The notes: generated by a model not told the origin, from the letters alone. DNA of 9,067 nucleotides from Bacillota bacterium (GCA_030706065.1 JAUZPH010000123.1:1-9067), one strand, 5' to 3'; positions 1 to 6,620 are shown, counted from the stretch's first letter. Numbers and translations: made by a program.

Positions 1-1044
1 ATCAGGCTTCCCAAGGACAAGAATGTCCTCAGCATAAATAAGCCATATGCTGGGGCCAAGGAATTCTGGGGAGGCACCGGTGCCGAAACAGACAATAATA
101 TTACAGCCAAAGTAGACTTAAGAGGCAAAACTTCTGCTGCCCTATCATACAATATCTGGTACGACATCGAGGAAGACTGGGATGGAGGTTTTGTACAGGT
201 TTCGGCTGACGGTATAAACTGGAAATCACTTGCAACACCTAATACGGTAAGTGACTTTAAAAATCCTGATGGATATCCTTCCATACTTAACAGCCTCCCT
301 GCCTATACGGGAAAGAGCAACGGCTGGCTCAGTGAAAAAATAGACCTTTCTGCTTATGCAGGAAAGGAAATATCAATAAGATTCAGATATGCCACCGACT
401 GGGGCACTGAACTGGCCGGTATGTTTGTTGATAATATAGCCGTAACTGCAGATAATGCCACTCTCTTATCCGAAGGTGCAGAAAACGGCTTCGGTGCCTT
501 TACTTTCAAGGACTTCGAATTATCCGACGGAAACAGATACGGCAATCATTATTATGTGGCTGAATGGAGGAGTCATCTGGGAGTTGATCAAGGCCTGAAA
601 TACAATGCCAGAGCAAAGGTTGAATATAATCAGGGGCTGGCTCTCTGGTACATCAATAATAACTTCACTGACAACTGGGTTGGTGTTCATCCGGGATATG
701 GACAGCTTGGTATAGTTGATGCCTCCCAGTATACCTATTTGAACAGCGGACTTGGCAACGGTAACGAAAGCGGACTAAGAGCCGGATATATGCCTTTCAT
801 ACAGCTGCACGATGCCGCCTTCAGCCTGGACAAGGCGGCCGACATGAACCTTTCAATCTATACCTGGGCCAAGAATCCAAACCTCACCGCCAAGCAGGCA
901 GAGCCGCTGTTTGATGATTCAAAGTCCTATTTCTCAGTCAAATCTCCCTACAGCGGACTGATTCTTCCAAAGCTTGGATTAAAAATCCGCGTCTTGGGGA
1001 ATGCCAGTGACTACTCCAGAGGAGCAATCTATATAAGCAAATAA
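1..1044 (+). CDS. Immune inhibitor A-type (M6) metalloprotease, C-terminal part (5' end outside window)
   Basis: The frame is open from base 1, so the gene starts upstream of the window; 347 C-terminal residues are visible, ending in TAA. The visible part resembles the non-catalytic C-terminal half of immune inhibitor A peptidases (family M6), which are secreted zinc proteases. Supporting stretches are WYDIEEDWDGGFVQVSADG (from visible residue 53), a beta-rich jelly-roll/MAM-like segment ending in GMFVDNIAV (about 140-150), and WVGVHPGYGQLGIVDAS (about 222-238), close to the conserved HPG.G.LG.VDA block of these proteins. The HEXXH zinc site would lie in the missing N-terminal part, so activity cannot be judged. 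No dockerin, LPXTG motif or SLH domain is present at the C-terminus, which suggests release into the medium. An ATG at 421 is internal and not a start. Family call is fairly secure; substrate is unknown. Confidence 0.8.
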   Translation: MRLPKDKNVLSINKPYAGAKEFWGGTGAETDNNITAKVDLRGKTSAALSYNIWYDIEEDWDGGFVQVSADGINWKSLATPNTVSDFKNPDGYPSILNSLPAYTGKSNGWLSEKIDLSAYAGKEISIRFRYATDWGTELAGMFVDNIAVTADNATLLSEGAENGFGAFTFKDFELSDGNRYGNHYYVAEWRSHLGVDQGLKYNARAKVEYNQGLALWYINNNFTDNWVGVHPGYGQLGIVDASQYTYLNSGLGNGNESGLRAGYMPFIQLHDAAFSLDKAADMNLSIYTWAKNPNLTAKQAEPLFDDSKSYFSVKSPYSGLILPKLGLKIRVLGNASDYSRGAIYISK

Positions 1045-1050
1045 TTTATA

Positions 1051-1086
1051 AAACAGGGATATACCTTACCGTATATCCCTGTTTTA
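1051..1086 (+). terminator. Rho-independent terminator after the M6 protease gene
   Basis: The arms AAACAGGGATATAC (1051-1064) and GTATATCCCTGTTT (1071-1084) pair perfectly over 14 bp around the six-base loop CTTACC, followed by a short T run. It begins 7 bases after the stop codon. The A-rich left arm means it could also work on the other strand, but no gene reads into it from the right. Confidence 0.9.
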
Positions 1087-1094
1087 TTGTGAGG

Positions 1095-1123
1095 TTTACC
1101 TTTCTGCCTGTCAGAGTTATAAT
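1095..1123 (+). promoter_or_regulatory. Candidate sigma-A promoter for the exonuclease gene
   Basis: TTTACC (1095-1100, 4 of 6 matches to TTGACA) lies 17 bases before a perfect TATAAT (1118-1123). Transcription would start near 1130, giving a leader of about 185 nt before the ATG at 1316. That leader would contain the palindromic element at 1187-1297. It is the best promoter match I found in the gap, but the -35 is weak. Confidence 0.5.
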
Positions 1124-1186
1124 TGTTATGAAAGCTCTTGAGCGGATAAACACCTGTGAAGGTATGTTTTCGTTAAAAACAGTGGA

Positions 1187-1297
1187 ATAATATAGCTGTG
1201 TGAGTTTATATTAAAATTATCACCTACGAAAAATCGGTGAAGATTCGATATTTTCTCCGGTGATTTTTTAAGGGTTAAACTCACACAGCTTCATTAT
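1187..1297. repeat. Near-palindromic element (15-bp inverted repeat) in the exonuclease leader
   Basis: AGCTGTGTGAGTTTA (1194-1208) and TAAACTCACACAGCT (1276-1290) are perfect inverted repeats of 15 bp. Five more pairs form outside them (1187-1191 with 1293-1297) after a 2-base mismatch. Inside, CGGTGAAGA (1235-1243) can pair with TTTTCTCCG (1251-1259) with one mismatch and one G-U pair, flanked by AAAAAT/ATTTTT. TCACC (1220-1224) can alternatively pair with GGTGA at 1236-1240 or at 1259-1263. The element therefore folds almost end to end, and ends about 20-25 bases before the start codon without covering the ribosome binding site. It could be a MITE-like palindromic repeat or a structured 5' leader. 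I recognise no riboswitch class and see no clear target-site duplication. Confidence 0.7.
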
Positions 1298-1315
1298 AGT
1301 TAAGAAGGGAATTGC

Positions 1316-2080
1316 ATGAATTATATAGTATTAGATCTGGAATTCAATCAAAGCTCTATACGAAGAAGAAGAGGTGAAGAGGCTGCCCCAAGGTGCCCTT
1401 TCGAAATTATTCAGATTGGCGCCCTGAAGCTTGATGATGATATGGAGACAGTCCAGAGCCTGGATAGACTTGTCAAGCCGGCTATCTATGAGGAGCTCCA
1501 CCCCTTTGTCAGCGAGATAACCTCCATAAGCTGGGATATGCTGAAAAGAGCGAAACCTTTCAGAGAGGTTTACAAGGAGTTTTCTGACCTGACTGCCGGG
1601 GACAACAATGTTCTTTGTATATGGGGTATGGCCGATATAAAGGAACTCTTCAGGAATGCATCATATCACGGCCTTGATACATTCTTGATTCCCAGAAAGT
1701 ATATAAATCTTCAGGCCTATGTATCCCAGTATTTATGCTGTCCGAAAGGAACGAATATAGGACTCAGAAATGCCTCAGAACTGTTAAATATACCAATTGA
1801 GGCCTCCTTTCATAATGCCTTCAATGATGCTTACTATACCGCAGAGATATTCAAGAGGGTATATAACTTCAATATGAAGTTCAGGATATATAATCCTCTC
1901 AACGAAAGAGTATCCTCCAATACAGGGGCAGGCAGGAAAACAGTCGATAGTGAAAATTTAATCCGGCAGTTTGTGAAGATGTTTGGAAGGGATATGACGG
2001 AGGATGAAAAGACTATCATTAAGCTTGCATATATGATGGGTAAAACCAATCAATTTCAGATTGAAGTTCCAAACAAATAA
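1316..2080 (+). CDS. DEDDh-family 3'-5' exonuclease (RNase T/DnaQ fold, KapD/ERI-1-like)
   Basis: This 254-residue protein carries the complete DEDDh catalytic set: D7 and E9 in VLDLEFNQ (ExoI), D107 in WGMADIKE (ExoII), and H166 with D171 in HNAFNDAYYTAE (ExoIII). These residues bind two divalent metal ions and cut nucleotides from 3' ends. The FNQ after the first motif resembles the KapD/ERI-1-like exoribonuclease branch rather than DNA polymerase III epsilon, so RNA is a reasonable but unproven substrate. The nuclease fold ends near residue 185. The last ~65 residues form a charged, probably helical tail that I do not recognise. No signal peptide is present, so the protein is cytoplasmic. 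The ATG is preceded by AAGAAGGGA (1302-1310) at good spacing. It appears to be transcribed alone, behind a long structured leader. The specific biological role is unknown. Confidence 0.85.
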   Translation: MNYIVLDLEFNQSSIRRRRGEEAAPRCPFEIIQIGALKLDDDMETVQSLDRLVKPAIYEELHPFVSEITSISWDMLKRAKPFREVYKEFSDLTAGDNNVLCIWGMADIKELFRNASYHGLDTFLIPRKYINLQAYVSQYLCCPKGTNIGLRNASELLNIPIEASFHNAFNDAYYTAEIFKRVYNFNMKFRIYNPLNERVSSNTGAGRKTVDSENLIRQFVKMFGRDMTEDEKTIIKLAYMMGKTNQFQIEVPNK

Positions 2081-2107
2081 TCCTGGAAGTTTATTTTTTG
2101 TCATAGG

Positions 2108-2135
2108 GTTACTTTTCCGGTTAAATTCATATAAT
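2108..2135 (+). promoter_or_regulatory. Possible promoter for the zinc-ribbon gene
   Basis: A perfect TATAAT stands at 2130-2135. The best -35 partner at usable spacing is GTTACT (2108-2113, 16 bases away, 3 of 6 matches), so the call rests mainly on the -10. Initiation would fall near 2142, inside the palindrome at 2141-2154, with a leader of about 48 nt. Confidence 0.35.
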
Positions 2136-2140
2136 ATTAT

Positions 2141-2154
2141 TGTAAATGTTTACA
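2141..2154. promoter_or_regulatory. Candidate operator palindrome TGTAAA-TG-TTTACA
   Basis: The two 6-bp arms are perfectly inverted around a 2-base centre. The site starts six bases after the candidate -10 (2130-2135), so a bound dimeric repressor would sit on the transcription start. I do not recognise the motif as that of a particular regulator. In AT-rich intergenic DNA a palindrome of this size can occur by chance. Confidence 0.3.
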
Positions 2155-2173
2155 TTAAATGTATTGAGTTTCG

Positions 2174-2178
2174 GGAGG
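2174..2178 (+). promoter_or_regulatory. Ribosome binding site supporting the TTG start at 2190
   Basis: GGAGG (within GGGAGG, 2173-2178) is the only good Shine-Dalgarno match here. With the in-frame stop at 2187-2189 it fixes the TTG at 2190 as the likely start; the 11-base spacing is longer than usual. Confidence 0.55.
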
Positions 2179-2189
2179 CGAAGTTATAA

Positions 2190-2468
2190 TTGGTTAATGA
2201 ATTTCAGCCCTGTACACCAGAAGATATATTGGATGACACCGGTGGTAAAGGTGTGTATATCTACAGATGCCCTGCCTGTGGGAGCTCCCGGCGGGTATAT
2301 GAAGGTGCTGAGTATTTCCAGTGCTCCTGCGGCTATTCCTGTGGATTATTTCCTGTTAGGCTGAAGATAGAGTCCATCTATGAAAAAAACAGGGAAAGCG
2401 GCAGCTATAATGTCTTCGAGCTTCCGGAGAAAGGCAGCTTTGAGCTTGATTACTGCTCAAGATATTAA
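2190..2468 (+). CDS. Small zinc-ribbon protein of unknown function (TTG start)
   Basis: The 92-residue product has a compact cysteine cluster: CPAC (C27, C30) followed by CSCGYSC (C45, C47, C51). This is typical of a structural zinc ribbon, often seen in small nucleic-acid- or protein-binding proteins. C8 is outside the cluster. An in-frame TAA at 2187-2189 directly precedes the TTG, so the frame cannot be longer, and GGAGG at 2174-2178 lies 11 bases upstream, slightly far but usable. The remaining residues are acidic and show no signal peptide or membrane segment. A second open frame overlaps (ATG at 2146 or 2197), but it lacks the cysteine pattern and looks like a shadow. I do not recognise the family and assign no function. 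Confidence 0.65.
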   Translation: MVNEFQPCTPEDILDDTGGKGVYIYRCPACGSSRRVYEGAEYFQCSCGYSCGLFPVRLKIESIYEKNRESGSYNVFELPEKGSFELDYCSRY

Positions 2469-2489
2469 TGATAAACCTTCTTACTAAGA

Positions 2490-2523
2490 AAAAATACCCG
2501 CCATATCTATGACGGGTATTTTT
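2490..2523. terminator. Bidirectional intrinsic terminator between convergent genes
   Basis: AAAAATACCCG (2490-2500) pairs perfectly with CGGGTATTTTT (2513-2523) over 11 bp. The inner CAT/ATG bases can extend the stem. A and T runs on opposite sides give a U tract in both directions. It lies 21 bases after the zinc-ribbon stop codon and 42 bases after the stop of the opposing permease gene, so it can serve both transcripts. Confidence 0.88.
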
Positions 2524-2565
2524 ATATAAAATGAGGTGGTTAAAAGGTAATTACTACCAATCCAT

Positions 2566-3789
2566 CTATGCTCTTGATTTCTTCTTTGTGAAGACATCAA
2601 AGGCTACAGCAAGCAGAAGCACCAGACCCTTTACTATCTGAGTTCTATCAGTAGGCACTCCCATCATGGACATACCATTATTCAAAATTCCCATAACCAA
2701 TGCTCCTATAATAGCGCCCACAACAGTACCGACACCGCCATAGGCCGATGCACCGCCAATAAAGCAGGCTGCTATAGCATCAAGTTCAAAGTTCCCCCCC
2801 GCAAGAGGTGAAGCGGAATTTATTGTGGAACTGGATACAATTCCCGTTACAGCAGAGAGTACAGCCATATTCACATAGGCAAAGAAAAGCACCTTATTTG
2901 TATTAATACCGGAGAGCTTAGCAGCTTTTTCATTTCCTCCCATGGCATATAAATATCTTCCCTGGACAGTCTTTGTTGTAAAAAAGGAATAGCCAAGTAT
3001 CAGTACACCAATGATAACCAAGATAATCGGTATACCCTGGTCTTCTGAAAGCCAGTAGGCAAATATGTTAATGACTGCCAGTACAACTACCAGCTGAGCT
3101 ACAAAGAGCGGGAAGGCAATATTTTCAAGGCTATACTTGGCCCTCTCCAGCCTCTTTCTATATTGCAAAATAACATAGATAACAGATACCACCGCACCTG
3201 CTGCCAATGTGGTAATGTTTAAATTTGCTCCAATGCCTTTAAAGAAGTCAGGAATGAACCCATTGTTTATCTTTCCGTAACTATCCGGGAAGGGTGCCAA
3301 TGTCTGACCTTTGAGTATAGACAAGGTGAGTCCTCTGAATATAAGCATGCCTGCAAGGGTAACTATGAATGCAGGTATCCTTACGAAAGCAATCCAGAAG
3401 CCCTGCCATATTCCGACAACCGCTCCCACCAGAAGACAGATTACTATTGCCAGTGCTGGATTCATATGATTATTTATTATGAGTACCCCTGATATTGCCC
3501 CAATAAAAGCAACCAGGGAACCTACAGAAAGGTCTATATTGCCCCCTGTCAAAATACAGAGAGTCATACCTATGGCCAGAACCATTACATAGCTGTTTTG
3601 AGTCACCAGACTGGTTACATTCATGGGTTTTAACAGAACACCCTCCGTTGAAATCTGGAAATACAACATGATTACTGCCAGAGCTATAAGCATGCCGTAC
3701 TGTCTGATGTTATTTCTGAGTGTACTGCGGATACTCTCTATAACACCTAAAGTTGAGCTGTTTTTTGATGTCTGTTTCGATGTTTCCAT
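2566..3789 (-). CDS. Monosaccharide ABC transporter permease (GguB/MmsB/XylH type)
   Basis: This 407-residue membrane protein belongs to the RbsC/XylH/GguB branch of carbohydrate importers and would form the homodimeric channel of the transporter. It has about ten hydrophobic segments, for example near residues 31-47, 60-81, 88-106, 112-130, 192-209, 225-244, 253-270, 300-319, 356-373 and 386-400. Family hallmarks are TGGNIDLSVG (81-90), IPAFIVTLAGMLIFRGL (138-154) and FIGGASAYGGVGTVVGAIIG (363-382). Length fits XylH/GguB (about 390-410). Its ATG overlaps the TAA of the ATPase gene by one base (TAATG). The GGAGG inside the ATPase's last codons, seven bases upstream, serves as its ribosome binding site, pointing to translational coupling. 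It is the last gene of the operon. The exact sugar cannot be read from the permease. Confidence 0.93.
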   Translation of the reverse strand: METSKQTSKNSSTLGVIESIRSTLRNNIRQYGMLIALAVIMLYFQISTEGVLLKPMNVTSLVTQNSYVMVLAIGMTLCILTGGNIDLSVGSLVAFIGAISGVLIINNHMNPALAIVICLLVGAVVGIWQGFWIAFVRIPAFIVTLAGMLIFRGLTLSILKGQTLAPFPDSYGKINNGFIPDFFKGIGANLNITTLAAGAVVSVIYVILQYRKRLERAKYSLENIAFPLFVAQLVVVLAVINIFAYWLSEDQGIPIILVIIGVLILGYSFFTTKTVQGRYLYAMGGNEKAAKLSGINTNKVLFFAYVNMAVLSAVTGIVSSSTINSASPLAGGNFELDAIAACFIGGASAYGGVGTVVGAIIGALVMGILNNGMSMMGVPTDRTQIVKGLVLLLAVAFDVFTKKKSRA

Positions 3790-5324
3790 TATACTACCTC
3801 CTTATTGCTCTGCATTATGCATTTCATAATACTCTCCTGTGATGCCTCTTCCCGATCGAGCTCACCAACGATTCTTCCCTCGTTCATCACATAGATTCTG
3901 TCACAGATTCCAAGTATTTCGGGAAGCTCGGAGGAGATGAATATAATTGACTTTCCTTCATCTGCAAGGCTGTTTATAATCTTATATATCTCATACTTTG
4001 CACCTACATCTATTCCCCTGGTAGGCTCATCAAGTATGAGCACGTCCGGTGACGCAAATATCCATTTGCTGAGCACCACCTTCTGCTGATTGCCTCCGGA
4101 CAGGTTACCTGCCTTTTGTAAAATACCCGAGGACTTTATATTCAGCTTTCTTCTATATTCCTCAGCTACCTGCACCTCTTTATTTCCGTTTATAACCTGG
4201 TTTTTACTAATAGCCCTTAGGTTTACCAATGAAATATTGCCTTTAATAGAATCTATGAGCACCAGGCCGGCGGACTTTCGGTCTTCAGTACAATATGCCA
4301 ATCCATTGTCTATGGCCTGTCTTATATTATTGAGTACAAGCTCCTTACCGTCCTTGATTATTTTCCCGCTTATGTGCCTGCCATAGGCCTTGCCGAAAAC
4401 ACTCATGGCAAACTCTGTTCTCCCGGAGCCCATCAGTCCGGATATGCCTACAATTTCCCCCTTGTGGACCTTTATGGTTACATCCTTAATTACTTTTCGT
4501 CCGTCAATCTGGGGGTCATATACATTCCAGTTCCTTACTTCAAAATTAACCTCTCCAATTTTAGGAGTCCGTTTTGGAAATCTGTTTGTAAGTTCACGTC
4601 CAACCATACCTTTGATTATCCTGTCTTCATTCACCTCTTCATTGGATTTCATTGTTTCTATTGTAGCACCGTCCCTCAGTACTGTAATTGTATCTGCAAC
4701 TTTTAAAACCTCACTGAGCTTGTGTGAAATAAGAATTGAGGTAAGCCCGCCCTTTTGAAGTTCCAGCAACAGGTTCAAAAGATTTTGGGAGTCATCTTCA
4801 TTCAAAGCCGCTGTAGGTTCATCCAGAATAAGAAGCTTTACATCCTTGGCCAGTGCTTTAGCAATCTCAACAAGCTGTTGTTTTCCAACACCGATATCCT
4901 TGATCAAGGTATGGGTGTTTTCCTTTAAATTTACCCGTTTCAAGAGCTCGGCAGCCTCACTGTGAGTCTTATTCCATTGAATTATGTCCATCTTTGCCCT
5001 TTCATTGCCCAGGAACATATTTTCTCCTATGGACAGATAGGGGACAAGTGCCAGTTCCTGATGAATTATGGCAATACCCATTCTTTCACTGTCTTTGATA
5101 TCCTTAAAAACACATTCTTTCCCATCAAGAATTATTTTGCCGCTGTAGGTGCCGTGAGGATATATACCGCTGAGCACATTCATCAATGTAGATTTTCCGG
5201 CTCCGTTCTCTCCAACCAGTGCATGTATTTCTCCCTGCCTGACCTTTAAGTTTACATTATCAAGAGCTTTTACTCCCGGAAAAAGCTTTGTAATACTTTT
5301 CATTTCCAGTAGGTATTCAGCCAT
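3789..5324 (-). CDS. Monosaccharide ABC transporter ATP-binding protein with two ABC domains (GguA/MmsA/XylG type)
   Basis: The 511-residue cytoplasmic ATPase is a tandem fusion of two ABC domains, as in RbsA, XylG and GguA. Domain 1 has Walker A GENGAGKST (38-46), Q-loop Q89, a degenerate signature VGKQQ (146-150), Walker B LLILDEPTA (164-172) and switch histidine H201. Domain 2 has a degenerate Walker A GLMGSGRTE (296-304, Arg for the usual Lys), a full signature LSGGNQQ (408-414) and Walker B LILDEPTRGIDVG (429-441). This asymmetry, with one intact nucleotide site made from complementary halves, is normal for the family and not a defect. The ATG is preceded by GGGGGAG with 8-base spacing from GGAG. 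The stop overlaps the permease start by one base. It energises import of the sugar delivered by the lipoprotein encoded upstream. Confidence 0.95.
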   Translation of the reverse strand: MAEYLLEMKSITKLFPGVKALDNVNLKVRQGEIHALVGENGAGKSTLMNVLSGIYPHGTYSGKIILDGKECVFKDIKDSERMGIAIIHQELALVPYLSIGENMFLGNERAKMDIIQWNKTHSEAAELLKRVNLKENTHTLIKDIGVGKQQLVEIAKALAKDVKLLILDEPTAALNEDDSQNLLNLLLELQKGGLTSILISHKLSEVLKVADTITVLRDGATIETMKSNEEVNEDRIIKGMVGRELTNRFPKRTPKIGEVNFEVRNWNVYDPQIDGRKVIKDVTIKVHKGEIVGISGLMGSGRTEFAMSVFGKAYGRHISGKIIKDGKELVLNNIRQAIDNGLAYCTEDRKSAGLVLIDSIKGNISLVNLRAISKNQVINGNKEVQVAEEYRRKLNIKSSGILQKAGNLSGGNQQKVVLSKWIFASPDVLILDEPTRGIDVGAKYEIYKIINSLADEGKSIIFISSELPEILGICDRIYVMNEGRIVGELDREEASQESIMKCIMQSNKEVV

Positions 5325-5392
5325 CCCGTCATCTCCCCCTTCATCATTTATATATTATTGTCATTGGGACCCTACTGTTCCCTTATCCTCAA

Positions 5393-5426
5393 CAAGCCGA
5401 ACACCCTTTGACCGATGTTCGGCTTG
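5393..5426 (-). other. Intercistronic hairpin between binding-protein and ATPase genes
   Basis: CAAGCCGAACA (5393-5403) and TGTTCGGCTTG (5416-5426) pair perfectly over 11 bp around a 12-base loop, in the 125-bp gap after the binding-protein stop. No T run follows in the direction of transcription, so it is a poor intrinsic terminator. It fits better as a stem that protects the upstream message from 3' decay. Such structures commonly let a binding protein be made in excess of its ATPase and permease. Confidence 0.7.
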
Positions 5427-5449
5427 AAAATTGGCCTCTTTATGCTTTT

Positions 5450-6550
5450 TTACTTGAGATCAGCTTCAGTGTAGTATCCGCTGTCTATAAGTATCTTTTT
5501 GTAGTTGGTAGCATCGGCATATACCGGGTCACAGAGGAAGGAAGGAACAACCTTTACGTCGTTGTTATAGGTCTTTGTATCGTTGGTTGGAGCCTCTTTA
5601 CCCTGAAGTATTGCATCCACCATCTCAACAACCTTGGATGCCAGAGTTCTTGTATCCTTGAATATTGACATTGACTGCTGTCCGGCTATCATTGCCTTTA
5701 CATTTGGCTTATCGCAGTCCTGTCCGGTCAATACCGGATATGGCTTATCAGCAGTACCATAGCCGTGATTCTTAAGGGATGCAACTATACCTATTGCCAA
5801 ACTGTCATTGGGAGAAAGTACTACGTCCAGCTTCTTGCCGCCGGCATAGTTGGCAGTTACGAGGTTATCCATTCTTGCCTGTGCAGTTTCTGACTTCCAG
5901 CTCATAATTGCAACAGTATTAAAATCCTTCTGTCCGCTTACCACATTAAGCTTGCCGTTGTCTATATATGGCTTCAGAATACTCATTGCTCCGTTATAGA
6001 AGAAGGTAGCATTGTTGTCATCCGGAGAACCGCCGAAAACTTCCATATTGAAGGGGCCTTTTCCATCTTTAAGCCCAAGCTTTGTCTCTATATATTGTCC
6101 CTGAGTTACTCCAACCTTGAAGTTATCAAAGCTTGCATAATAGTCTACATTAGGAGTTTTCATTATCAAACGGTCATAGGCTATAACCTTTACCTTGTTG
6201 TCTGCGGCTGTTTTAAGTACATTTGTGAGAGCAGAACCGTCTATGGCGGCAATTACAAGAACCTTGCAGCCCTTTGTAATCATATTTTGAACCTGCTGAA
6301 CCTGTGTGTTTACCTCATTATTAGCAAACTGCAGTTCAACCTTGTAGCCTTTGGCTTCAAGCTGCTTCTTCATGTTGTCTCCGTCCTGGTTCCAACGCTG
6401 AAGCGACTGAGTCGGCATGGCAACACCTATAAGCTTGTCACCGGATCCGCTCTTTCCTGCGTCGCCGGTGGTACTGGCAGTTTTACTGCCGCAACCGAAC
6501 ATGCCCAGGGTCAATGCAGCTGCCAGAATTGTTGCAAATACTTTTTTCAT
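5450..6550 (-). CDS. Sugar ABC transporter substrate-binding lipoprotein (ChvE/XylF-like)
   Basis: The product is a membrane-anchored extracellular receptor that hands a monosaccharide to the permease. The N-terminus is a lipoprotein signal: Lys-Lys, a hydrophobic core, then MFGC, with the lipidated Cys at residue 20 from this start, followed by a Ser/Gly/Thr-rich linker. The rest fits periplasmic-binding-protein family 4 (two Rossmann-like lobes). ChvE/XylF-like blocks include the N-terminal IGVAMPTQSLQRWNQDGDNM, SPNDSLAIGIVASLKNHGYG and, late in the protein, VLTGQDCDKPNVKAMIAGQQ and IFKDTR. Two ATGs compete: 6559 leaves only one base after AAGGGGG, whereas 6550 leaves ten, so I prefer 6550 (366 residues; 369 from the other). 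It is the first gene of the transporter operon, behind its own promoter and a cre-like site. Xylose, arabinose, galactose or glucose are plausible ligands; the sequence does not decide. Confidence 0.93.
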   Translation of the reverse strand: MKKVFATILAAALTLGMFGCGSKTASTTGDAGKSGSGDKLIGVAMPTQSLQRWNQDGDNMKKQLEAKGYKVELQFANNEVNTQVQQVQNMITKGCKVLVIAAIDGSALTNVLKTAADNKVKVIAYDRLIMKTPNVDYYASFDNFKVGVTQGQYIETKLGLKDGKGPFNMEVFGGSPDDNNATFFYNGAMSILKPYIDNGKLNVVSGQKDFNTVAIMSWKSETAQARMDNLVTANYAGGKKLDVVLSPNDSLAIGIVASLKNHGYGTADKPYPVLTGQDCDKPNVKAMIAGQQSMSIFKDTRTLASKVVEMVDAILQGKEAPTNDTKTYNNDVKVVPSFLCDPVYADATNYKKILIDSGYYTEADLK

Positions 6551-6560
6551 GTTTCTCATT

Positions 6561-6567
6561 CCCCCTT
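6561..6567 (-). promoter_or_regulatory. Ribosome binding site that decides the binding-protein start
   Basis: AAGGGGG on the minus strand is the only Shine-Dalgarno match before the gene. It lies 1 base from the ATG at 6559 and 10 bases from the ATG at 6550, which favours the second ATG. Confidence 0.6.
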
Positions 6568-6578
6568 GGATTATATTT

Positions 6579-6592
6579 TGTTTACGTTTTCA
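6579..6592 (-). promoter_or_regulatory. Candidate CcpA cre site at the transporter promoter
   Basis: The minus strand reads TGAAAACGTAAACA, matching the Gram-positive cre consensus TGWAANCGNTNWCA at all but one defined position (A instead of T after CGN). It starts at the last base of the -10 hexamer and runs across the expected transcription start, a classic position for repression by CcpA with HPr-Ser-P. This fits a transporter that is switched off when a preferred sugar is available. Binding is inferred, not shown. Confidence 0.65.
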
Positions 6593-6620
6593 TGATAAAA
6601 CTTATTCCGTTATATCTCAA
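6592..6620 (-). promoter_or_regulatory. Sigma-A-type promoter of the sugar transporter operon
   Basis: TTGAGA (6620-6615, 5 of 6) and TATCAT (6597-6592, 5 of 6) are separated by exactly 17 bases on the minus strand. Initiation would fall near 6585, giving a leader of about 35 nt to the ATG at 6550. A TATAAT at 6575-6570 is also present but too close to the ribosome binding site to act as the -10. Confidence 0.65.

Noticed and set aside
296..304. Residues of the ATPase second domain: Walker A with Arg in place of Lys, considered as a loss of function (positions are residues of the protein at 3789-5324).
   Set aside because: A degenerate second Walker A is normal in GguA/RbsA/XylG-type fused sugar ATPases.
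1128..1190. A 20-codon open frame (MKALERINTC...) ending just before the palindromic element, which could be a leader peptide.
   Set aside because: It has no convincing ribosome binding site, and its ATG coincides with the predicted transcription start, so it would be missing or leaderless. Length is within chance expectation.
1187..1297. The palindromic element read as a known riboswitch or as a tRNA-like gene.
   Set aside because: No conserved core of a riboswitch class I know is visible, and there is no cloverleaf or T-loop sequence.
2146..2364. Open frame overlapping the zinc-ribbon gene in another frame.
   Set aside because: The cysteine cluster of a zinc ribbon is in the other frame, which also has GGAGG upstream; this one shows no motif and looks like a shadow.
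4090..4758. Several plus-strand open frames opposite the ATPase gene, and similar ones opposite the binding-protein, regulator and kinase genes.
   Set aside because: All lie antisense to strongly conserved genes, show no domains and are explained by codon composition of the real genes.
6570..6575. A perfect TATAAT on the minus strand before the binding-protein gene.
   Set aside because: It lies three bases from the ribosome binding site, so a transcript from it would start at or inside the Shine-Dalgarno sequence. The TTGAGA-17-TATCAT pair is better placed.
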